The notes under the pieces: model-generated
Databases searched by the model: none
Told to the model about the DNA's origin: nothing
Seen by the model: the letters and a program-made list of their open reading frames with translations, nothing else
Made by a program: the position numbers and the translations under genes
DNA from: an uncultured Eubacterium sp.
Lineage (GTDB): Bacteria; Bacillota_A; Clostridia; Lachnospirales; Lachnospiraceae
Reading direction: 5' to 3'
Assembly (NCBI GenBank): GCA_948468465.1
Contig: CAOKJJ010000178.1
Location: forward strand, 1 to 9,969
Length of the DNA: 9,969 nucleotides
In this document: piece after piece, positions 4,494-9,969 of the stretch
Layout: every line of letters starts with the position of its first letter
How positions within the stretch are numbered: the first letter of the stretch is position 1

Positions 4494-7049
4494 ATGGGAA
4501 CGATGTTGGATAAAAAGATAAAGAGATTTTTTGCAGTCAGTATAGCCAGTGTGCTGATTGTGTGTGCGGTAGTATTTACATGGGCGATTTTGTATATGCA
4601 GAAGCAGACGGAAAATTCGGTGGAAGATATCAGCGGCATTTATATGGAAGAAGTCAGCTTTCAGATACAGCAGAAGTTTGCTTCGATTACCGATTTGCGT
4701 CTGGAACAGGTCAATGGGGTGATTAAACGTACGAATTCCCCAAATATTACTTATGATGAGCTGCTGGAAGAGCTGAAATTCAGTACACAGGTGCGGGATT
4801 TTACTTATATGGGGCTGTATACGCAGGATGGAGAAGCGGAACGTATTGTTGGTGACCGTCTGGAAATTTCTGATTATGACAGCCTGATGAAAAGTGTGGC
4901 AAAGAATGGAAGCGGGATTGCCGTAGCGGAAGACAAAGATAAAAATAAGTATTTAATGCTTGCAAAGGAAGCGGAGTATCTTTTGAAAGATGGAAAAACC
5001 AGTATGGCTTTGATTGGCGGCGTGCCAATGGATTATTTGAAAGAAGCGCTTTTTTTGGATGAAAAAAACGCAAGGGTATATTCTCATGTAATTGCGAAAG
5101 ACGGGTCTTTTGTCATCCGAAGCAGCGACGCGTATCGGGATAATTATTTTAACCGGGTAAGGGCTGTATTTGAGGATATCAATGGAAAGACGGCGGAAGA
5201 TTTTGTGACAGAGATACAGGAAGCGTTAAATAATAACGGGCGGTATTCCGCCGTTATTTCAGCAGGAGGTGAACATCGCTTTTTATGCTGTACGCCGATT
5301 TCAGAAAATGTAGACTGGTATCTTGTCGCTGTGATGCCGAGCGGGGTGCTTAATGAACGGCTGAGCAATTTGGATTCCGTACGCATTCTGATTATGATTA
5401 GCTCGGCGATGGTGATATTGCTGACGATGCTTGTCATTTTTATTAAATATTTCAAGCTGTCGAAGCAGCAGATGGTAGAGCTTGATAAAAAGGAACGTGC
5501 GGCAGTCCGGGCAAATATGGCAAAAAGTGAATTTTTATCCAGCATGAGCCATGATATCCGTACGCCGATGAACGCTATTATAGGTATGACAGAAATTGCC
5601 CTCCGCAATGTGCAGGATGCGGTTCGTGTGGAAGATTGCCTGAAAAAGGTACGTCTGTCAAGCAAGCATCTGCTTGGGCTGATTAATGATGTACTGGATA
5701 TGTCTAAAATAGAGAGCGGAAAGATGACATTAAATATCAGCCAGATGTCTTTGCGGGAAGTAATGGATGATATCGTGAATATTATGCAGCCGCAGATTAA
5801 AGAGCATAACCAGTATTTTGATATTTTCATACGGGATATCCGGTCGGAAAATGTCTGCTGCGACGCTGTCCGGCTGAATCAGGTGCTGCTGAACCTTTTG
5901 TCCAACGCGGTGAAGTTTACACCGGAACAGGGAAGGATTAATGTGCATCTTTGGCAGGAACCATCTGAAAAAGGGGACGATTATGTATGCACGCATTTTA
6001 TGGTGGAAGATACGGGCATTGGCATGTCAAAAGAGTTTCAAAAGAAAATATTTGAAACATTTGCAAGGGAAGAAGAGAATGAAAAAGTACAAAAGATTGT
6101 CGGAACCGGCCTGGGAACCTCGATTACAAAAAGCATTATAACACTTATGGAGGGAAAGATCGAGGTAAACAGCAAACAGGGAAAAGGAAGCTGTTTCCAT
6201 GTGATTGTTGATTTGAAAAAAGCGGAACAGTCAGAAGAGGAAATGATGCTGCCGGATTGGAATGTGCTTGTCGTAGATGATAACGAACTGCTTTGCGTCA
6301 GTGCGGTTGCAAATCTGGAAGCGCTCGGTGTTCATGCGGACTGGACGCAGGACGGCATGAAGGCGATTGAAATGATTCAGGAGCGGCATGACAGACGGGA
6401 GGATTATCATTTTGTGCTTGTAGACTGGAAAATGCCGAATATGGACGGAATCGCGACGATCCGGGAGATCCATAAACGGGTGGGAAACGACGTTCCGATT
6501 TTTTTGATCTCAGCTTATGACTGGAGTGAATTGGAGGAGCAGGCATTTGACGCGGATATCGAAGGATTTATTTCCAAGCCATTGTTTAAATCTACGTTGT
6601 TTACAAGATTAAAACAATATGCGGATGGTGAAAAGAGCAGTATTGCAGACAGTGAGGAAGAAGTTGACTTTAATGGGAAGCATATTCTTCTGGCTGAGGA
6701 TATTGACATTAACTGGGAGATCGCGAACGAGATCTTTTCAGCGGTAGGGCTGCAGCTGGAATGGGCCGTGAACGGGCAGGAGTGTGTAGACAAATTTGCA
6801 CAGTCAGAGGTTGGGTTTTATGATGCGGTGCTGATGGATGTACGTATGCCGGTCATGAACGGCTACGATGCTACAAGGGCAATCCGTGCGCTGGACCGGC
6901 CGGACAGGGATCTTCCGATTATAGCTATGACCGCAGACGCGTTTGCGGATGATGCGCAGCGCTGTTTTGAGAGCGGCATGAATGACCATTTGACAAAGCC
7001 TTTGGATATCCGGGAATGTATGCGGACGTTCCAAAAATATTTAAAATAG
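4494..7049 (+). CDS. Hybrid sensor histidine kinase (sensor-HisKA-HATPase-REC-REC)
   Basis: An 851-aa membrane sensor kinase. TM1 is at about 13-33 and TM2 at about 296-318, enclosing an extracytoplasmic region of about 260 residues that looks Cache-like and would bind a small ligand. HisKA follows, with phospho-acceptor His353 in FLSSMSHDIRTPMNAIIGMT. HATPase_c has the N box LNQVLLNLLSNAVKF (461-475), the G1 box DTGIGM (Asp506) and a G2 box GTGLGTSIT (537-545). REC1 (about 588-705) has Asp644 (LVDWKMPNMDG), Ser673 and Lys695. REC2 (about 728-850) has acidic E735/D736, Asp782 (MDVRMPVMNG), Thr813 and Lys835. Both receivers look phosphorylatable. There is no Hpt or DNA-binding output domain, so phosphate must pass to a separate partner. 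ATG 4494 follows a GGCGGGGA site; ATG 4503 is possible. It lies in an operon with the cyclase, hinting at joint c-di-GMP control. Confidence 0.93.
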   Translation: MGTMLDKKIKRFFAVSIASVLIVCAVVFTWAILYMQKQTENSVEDISGIYMEEVSFQIQQKFASITDLRLEQVNGVIKRTNSPNITYDELLEELKFSTQVRDFTYMGLYTQDGEAERIVGDRLEISDYDSLMKSVAKNGSGIAVAEDKDKNKYLMLAKEAEYLLKDGKTSMALIGGVPMDYLKEALFLDEKNARVYSHVIAKDGSFVIRSSDAYRDNYFNRVRAVFEDINGKTAEDFVTEIQEALNNNGRYSAVISAGGEHRFLCCTPISENVDWYLVAVMPSGVLNERLSNLDSVRILIMISSAMVILLTMLVIFIKYFKLSKQQMVELDKKERAAVRANMAKSEFLSSMSHDIRTPMNAIIGMTEIALRNVQDAVRVEDCLKKVRLSSKHLLGLINDVLDMSKIESGKMTLNISQMSLREVMDDIVNIMQPQIKEHNQYFDIFIRDIRSENVCCDAVRLNQVLLNLLSNAVKFTPEQGRINVHLWQEPSEKGDDYVCTHFMVEDTGIGMSKEFQKKIFETFAREEENEKVQKIVGTGLGTSITKSIITLMEGKIEVNSKQGKGSCFHVIVDLKKAEQSEEEMMLPDWNVLVVDDNELLCVSAVANLEALGVHADWTQDGMKAIEMIQERHDRREDYHFVLVDWKMPNMDGIATIREIHKRVGNDVPIFLISAYDWSELEEQAFDADIEGFISKPLFKSTLFTRLKQYADGEKSSIADSEEEVDFNGKHILLAEDIDINWEIANEIFSAVGLQLEWAVNGQECVDKFAQSEVGFYDAVLMDVRMPVMNGYDATRAIRALDRPDRDLPIIAMTADAFADDAQRCFESGMNDHLTKPLDIRECMRTFQKYLK

Positions 7050-7080
7050 AAAAACGTAAAACAGAATCGCACATTAATGA

Positions 7081-7109
7081 TTGCATTTTTATCAGTTTTT
7101 AGGTATAAT
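7081..7109 (+). promoter_or_regulatory. Sigma-A promoter of the amino-acid ABC operon
   Basis: TTGCAT (7081-7086), 17-nt spacer, TATAAT (7104-7109), giving a leader of about 35 nt. It begins only 32 nt after the kinase stop codon. No terminator is visible between, so the operon may also receive read-through from the kinase gene. Confidence 0.75.
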
Positions 7110-7123
7110 GGCAAAGATATTGG

Positions 7124-7138
7124 TGCGGACAGACCGCA
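7124..7138 (+). other. Small hairpin directly upstream of a ribosome binding site
   Basis: TGCGG (7124-7128) and CCGCA (7134-7138) form a 5-bp GC-rich stem with loop ACAGA, ending 2 nt before the AGGAGG of the binding-protein gene. It sits in the 5' leader and could stabilise the mRNA end or tune translation. Short enough to arise by chance. Confidence 0.35.
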
Positions 7139-7151
7139 AAAGGAGGATAAA

Positions 7152-8081
7152 ATGAAAAAATTTATAGCAGCATTAGTAATAGGCACGTTAACGGCGGCAA
7201 TGTTGGCTGGGTGCGGCAGCGCCGCGGATGACAGCAGCCCGTCATCAGGTACGGATGTAACTGCACAGGTAACGCAGGCGGATGATGCAGATGCAGCGCA
7301 GAACACACAGGCGGATGACAGTGCAGCGGCAGACACACAGACAGATGACAGTGCAGCGGCAGACACACAGGCAGATGACAATGCGGATGCATCTTCTACA
7401 GCTGTAAAGACCGTAAAAGAAGGCGTATTGACGATGGCTACCAATGCCACATTCCCGCCGTATGAGTATTATGAGGGCAGTGAAATCGTCGGCATTGACG
7501 CGGAGATTGCAAAGGCAATCGCAGAGCGCCTGGGCCTGGAATTAAAGATTGAGGATATGGAGTTTAATTCTATTATTATCGCGGTGACACAGGGGAAAGC
7601 GGACATTGGCCTGGCAGGTATGACTGTGACGGAGGAACGCAAGGAAGCGGTTGATTTTTCAGATTCCTATGCGACTGGCATTCAGGCGGTTATCGTTCCG
7701 GAAGATTCTTCGATTGAGAGCATTGATGATTTGACAGGCAAAAAGATTGGCGTACAGCTGTCAACAACCGGCGACATTTATGCAAGAGAAGATTTTGGCG
7801 AAGAAAATGTAGAAGCTTATAACAAAGGTGCGGATGCGGTTATGGCGTTAAAGCAGGGGAAAGTAGACGCGGTTATTATTGACAACCAGCCTGCGATCTC
7901 ATTTGTTAAAAGCACGGAAGGGTTGAAAATTCTGGAGACAGAATATACGGTGGAAGACTATGCCGCAGCAATCGCGAAAGGGAATGATGCCTTGACAGAA
8001 GCTGTCAACAGCGCGCTGGCTGAACTGAAAGAAGATGGAACGATTCAGTCAATTGTTGATAAGTATATTGTATCTGAATAA
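7152..8081 (+). CDS. Amino-acid ABC transporter substrate-binding lipoprotein
   Basis: A 309-aa extracellular solute-binding protein (family 3, polar amino-acid type) that captures substrate and delivers it to the permease encoded next. The signal peptide has n-region KK and lipobox LAGC, so Cys21 would be lipidated and the protein anchored to the outer face of the membrane. Residues about 22-86 form an Asp/Ala/Gln/Thr-rich flexible linker with internal 10-residue repeats. The binding domain starts near residue 88 (GVLTMATNATFPPYEYYEGS), continues with IVGIDAEIAKAIAERLG, the ITQGKADIGLAGMTVTEER-type segment (here IAVTQGKADIGLAGMT) and YATGIQAVI, and ends IQSIVDKYIVSE, as expected. ATG 7152 has an ideal AGGAGG 5 nt upstream. 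The substrate cannot be read from sequence; cystine, glutamine or arginine-like ligands are all possible. Confidence 0.95.
   Translation: MKKFIAALVIGTLTAAMLAGCGSAADDSSPSSGTDVTAQVTQADDADAAQNTQADDSAAADTQTDDSAAADTQADDNADASSTAVKTVKEGVLTMATNATFPPYEYYEGSEIVGIDAEIAKAIAERLGLELKIEDMEFNSIIIAVTQGKADIGLAGMTVTEERKEAVDFSDSYATGIQAVIVPEDSSIESIDDLTGKKIGVQLSTTGDIYAREDFGEENVEAYNKGADAVMALKQGKVDAVIIDNQPAISFVKSTEGLKILETEYTVEDYAAAIAKGNDALTEAVNSALAELKEDGTIQSIVDKYIVSE
7278..7390 (+). repeat. In-frame tandem repeats coding the lipoprotein linker
   Basis: Two adjacent 30-nt units (7311-7340 and 7341-7370) differ at only two bases and encode ADDSAAADTQ and TDDSAAADTQ. A degenerate 33-nt copy precedes them (7278-7310, ADDADAAQNTQ) and a decayed partial copy follows (from 7371, ADDNADA). 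All units are multiples of 3, so expansion or contraction would keep the frame and only change linker length. Confidence 0.85.
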
Positions 8082-8093
8082 AGCGATGGGACC

Positions 8094-8120
8094 AGAGGGC
8101 ATTTTAACGCCCTCTTTTTC
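8094..8120 (+). terminator. Intrinsic terminator/attenuator between binding protein and permease
   Basis: AGAGGGC (8094-8100) pairs perfectly with GCCCTCT (8109-8115), 8-nt loop, then TTTTC and further T's. It lies 12 nt after the binding-protein stop and within an otherwise continuous operon. Partial termination here would make more binding protein than membrane components, the usual stoichiometry for such transporters. Confidence 0.85.
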
Positions 8121-8171
8121 TCGTTTTTATAAATGCAGTTTTACAAATACGAAGAAGGAGTAAAGAGCCGG

Positions 8172-8891
8172 ATGGAATATTTGAAGGAAATCATAGATAA
8201 ATTTTTTATTACGGATAACCGCTGGCGTTACTTTACCGACGGCCTGCTTATTACGCTGCAGGTTACGGCAGGAGCACTCCTGCTGGGGCTTGTGATCGGT
8301 ATTGTCGTCTCGATTATCCGCTCGTCCCATGACCAGGTCAAGCAGGAAGAGCTGCGTCCGCCGGCCAGAATTGTATTCTGGGTGCTGAATACGATTGCAA
8401 GGCTGTATCTGACGGTGATCCGCGGGACGCCTACGCTCGTACAGCTGCTGCTGTTTTATTTTTTCTTTCTGCAGAATCTGGAAAGCAAGGTTATGGCGGC
8501 AATCATTGCGTTTGGCATTAATTCAGGAGCATATCTGGCGGAGATTTTCCGCTCCGGTATTATGTCGATTGACCAGGGGCAGATGGAAGCCGGGCGTTCT
8601 TTGGGCCTTAGCTATACGGTGACGATGCGCAAAATTATTTTGCCTCAGGCATTCAAAAACGCGCTGCCGGCATTGATTAATGAAATTATAACGCTCTTAA
8701 AGGAAACGTCCATCAGCGGGACGATCGGCCTGAATGATTTGACGAGGGGCGCGGAGATTGTCGGTGGTGTAACGTATGAGCAGCTGATTCCGCTGCTTGC
8801 GGCGGCGGCCGTTTATCTTGCGGTCGTTATGTTCTTTACATGGATTATGGGTATTGTGGAAAGGAGGCTTCGGGAAAGTGATCGCCGTTAG
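8172..8891 (+). CDS. Polar amino-acid ABC transporter permease
   Basis: A 239-aa inner-membrane permease of the His/Glu/Gln/Arg family (HisM/GlnP type) that forms the translocation channel with its own second copy or a partner. Several membrane helices are visible (about 24-49, 66-82, 88-101, 106-124, 204-228). Family marks are [12 protein letters not shown], the [15 protein letters not shown] segment (82-96), and the EAA loop [20 protein letters not shown] (139-158) that docks on the ATPase, followed by [17 protein letters not shown] 8172 is chosen because GAAGGAG (8154-8160) lies 11 nt upstream. The in-frame ATG at 8133 has no ribosome binding site and falls right after the terminator tail. 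The stop overlaps the ATPase start by 14 nt. Only one permease gene is present, so a homodimer is likely. Confidence 0.94.
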   Translation: MEYLKEIIDKFFITDNRWRYFTDGLLITLQVTAGALLLGLVIGIVVSIIRSSHDQVKQEELRPPARIVFWVLNTIARLYLTVIRGTPTLVQLLLFYFFFLQNLESKVMAAIIAFGINSGAYLAEIFRSGIMSIDQGQMEAGRSLGLSYTVTMRKIILPQAFKNALPALINEIITLLKETSISGTIGLNDLTRGAEIVGGVTYEQLIPLLAAAAVYLAVVMFFTWIMGIVERRLRESDRR

Positions 8892-9600
8892 AAATCTTAC
8901 AAAAAAATTTGGAGGCCATCTGGTACTTGATCATATTACGGAAAATATAAATGCCGGGGAAAAAATAGCGATAATCGGGCCATCCGGTTCTGGCAAGTCT
9001 ACCTTTTTACGTTGCCTGAATCTGCTGGAGCAGCCTACAAGCGGGCAGATTATTTTTGATGGGACAGACATTATGGGGAAAGGCGTTGACATTAATAAAA
9101 TCCGCCAGCAGATGGGCATGGTGTTTCAGCATTTTAACCTGTTCCCGCATTTGTCGATCATAGATAATATTACCTTAGCGCCGCTGCAGCTTAAGCTTAT
9201 GAACAAAGAAGAGGCGCAGACGGAAGCGATGCGCCTGCTTAAGATCGTCAACCTGCAGGATAAAGCAGACGCGTATCCGGGACAGTTATCCGGCGGACAA
9301 AAGCAGCGGATTGCGATTGTGCGTTCTTTGGCATTAAAGCCGAAAATGATGCTGTTTGACGAGCCGACTTCCGCGCTGGATCCGGAAATGGTCGGAGAAG
9401 TGTTAGAGGTTATGAAAGGGCTGGCGAACGAAGGCATGACAATGGCCGTTGTGACGCATGAAATGGGATTTGCCAGAGAAGTTGCCACGCGTGTTTTTTT
9501 CGTGGATGAAGGGCATATTCTGGAACAGGGGACACCGGAACAGGTGTTTGACCATCCGAAGCATACGAGGACACAGGAATTTTTGTCCAAGGTACTCTGA
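8878..9600 (+). CDS. Polar amino-acid ABC transporter ATP-binding protein
   Basis: A 240-aa cytoplasmic ATPase that powers uptake through the adjacent permease (GlnQ/HisP type). In order: Walker [10 protein letters not shown] (34-42), Q-loop [11 protein letters not shown] (Gln84), signature LSGGQKQR (137-144), Walker [17 protein letters not shown] (157-172, catalytic Glu162), H-loop VVTHEMGFA (His194). The polar amino-acid subfamily is shown by the [10 protein letters not shown] and [11 protein letters not shown] segments. The start is GTG 8878, because AAGGAGG (8861-8867) lies 10 nt before it and homologous proteins begin at I-x-V-x-N-L; it overlaps the permease end by 14 nt, indicating translational coupling. 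All catalytic motifs are intact. No convincing terminator follows the stop. Confidence 0.95.
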   Translation: MIAVRNLTKKFGGHLVLDHITENINAGEKIAIIGPSGSGKSTFLRCLNLLEQPTSGQIIFDGTDIMGKGVDINKIRQQMGMVFQHFNLFPHLSIIDNITLAPLQLKLMNKEEAQTEAMRLLKIVNLQDKADAYPGQLSGGQKQRIAIVRSLALKPKMMLFDEPTSALDPEMVGEVLEVMKGLANEGMTMAVVTHEMGFAREVATRVFFVDEGHILEQGTPEQVFDHPKHTRTQEFLSKVL

Positions 9601-9611
9601 AAATATGGCAT

Positions 9612-9717
9612 TTCATCTGATTCTAATGTTTTCGTGGCAGAATACTCTTATGAAAATATAAGAAATGGACGAAATATATATTATTAGGAATTTGCCGCAA
9701 AAGTCTGATCAGATGAA
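9612..9717. repeat. Nested inverted repeats after the ABC operon
   Basis: TTCATCTGAT (9612-9621) is perfectly complementary to ATCAGATGAA (9708-9717). Inside are TTTCGT/ACGAAA (9630-9635/9669-9674) and TCTTAT/ATAAGA (9646-9651/9658-9663). The right outer arm overlaps a perfect 10-bp palindrome, TCTGATCAGA (9704-9713). It could be an operator for the next gene, an mRNA end structure or a relic. There is no U-tail typical of a terminator. Confidence 0.4.
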
Positions 9718-9774
9718 TAAGATTATTTGATAACAGCATAAGCGGGCATCAAATTCGGGTTAGGAGGAATGGAT

Positions 9775-9969
9775 ATGAGTTTGTCGATTTCTGGATATAT
9801 GAGGCAGCTGTATAAGGGAAATGCTTATGGCGCTACGGTAAACGGGAGAGACGGCCAGCCTGCGCGCAGCCTTTTTCCGGCGGATCTGAAAGCGATCCAA
9901 AGAGCGGTCAAAGATCTGGGCGAGTATGACTATGAGGAAGGCGAAGGATCCGAACTGATGGACAAAGTG
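9775..9969 (+). CDS. Start of an unrecognised protein, cut by the window end
   Basis: The first 65 codons are open to the window edge, starting at ATG 9775 with AGGAGG (9762-9767) 7 nt upstream. An in-frame ATG at 9769 is too close to that site. The N-terminus reads MSLSISGYMRQLYKG, then NAYGATVNGRDGQPARSLFP, then ADLKAIQRAVKDLGEYDYEE and GEGSELMDKV. It is hydrophilic with no signal peptide or membrane helix. The short Ser/Gly start followed by an ADLKAIQRAVKDLG helix reminds me of uncharacterised flagellum-linked proteins of Lachnospiraceae, but the match is impressionistic. It is separated from the ABC operon by 174 nt and probably has its own promoter. Confidence 0.8.
   Translation, partial: MSLSISGYMRQLYKGNAYGATVNGRDGQPARSLFPADLKAIQRAVKDLGEYDYEEGEGSELMDKV

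Noticed and set aside
7278..7390. Short regular repeats as a CRISPR array
   Set aside because: The units are directly adjacent with no unique spacers and are in frame inside a coding sequence.
6863..7450. Leftward 195-codon frame with Ala/Ser/Cys/Val repeats opposite the kinase end and lipoprotein start
   Set aside because: Its repeats are only the reverse reading of the lipoprotein linker repeats; no start signals.
8133..8171. ATG 8133 as start of the permease
   Set aside because: No ribosome binding site and it sits just after the terminator T-tract; ATG 8172 has GAAGGAG upstream and a normal permease N-terminus.

Overview
The window looks like chromosomal DNA of a low-to-mid GC Gram-positive gut-type Clostridia, most likely Lachnospiraceae. 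This is inferred from strong AGGAGG-type ribosome binding sites, sigma-A promoters, an LAGC lipobox lipoprotein, and families typical of that group (TIGR04076, DUF3990/DUF3791 and BlaI-type regulators, Cache-like hybrid kinases). No taxonomic marker gene is present, so the family-level placement is not proven.

Left part (1-1500): a leftward gene encodes a TIGR04076 domain fused to an HMA-like domain that has lost one metal-binding Cys. It is divergent from a small helical protein of unknown function. Next is a compact cassette: a collapsed DUF3990 (ADP-ribosyltransferase-like) gene reduced to its first codons, followed by two intact small genes, an unnamed 79-aa protein and a DUF3791 protein. 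It looks like a toxin/partner locus whose toxin gene has been deleted.

Middle part (1500-3300): an AT-rich intergenic stretch with inverted repeats leads to a BlaI/MecI/CopY-type repressor. Its promoter carries a perfect 18-bp palindrome over the -10 box, so it is probably autoregulated. The expected membrane sensor protease (BlaR1/MecR1, M56) is absent. Only a short hydrophobic remnant can be read after the repressor, followed by a frameshifted remnant of a small secreted protein and a strong rho-independent terminator.

Right part (3300-9600): two functional units. The first is a probable operon of a six-TM diguanylate cyclase (GGEEF, no I-site) and an 851-aa hybrid histidine kinase (TM, extracytoplasmic sensor, TM, HisKA, HATPase_c, REC, REC). 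The second is a complete polar amino-acid ABC uptake operon: a lipoprotein binding protein with a tandem-repeat linker, then an intrinsic terminator/attenuator, then permease and ATPase genes overlapping by 14 nt. The kinase and cyclase lie just upstream of the transporter with no clear terminator between, so read-through is possible, but the transporter has its own promoter of the same TTGCAT-N17-TATAAT form as the cyclase gene. The window ends inside a new rightward gene of unknown function.

Most of the window is ordinary. The parts deserving attention are the decayed DUF3990/DUF3791 cassette, the orphaned BlaI repressor with its relics, and the HMA-like fusion with a Cys-to-Ser change.
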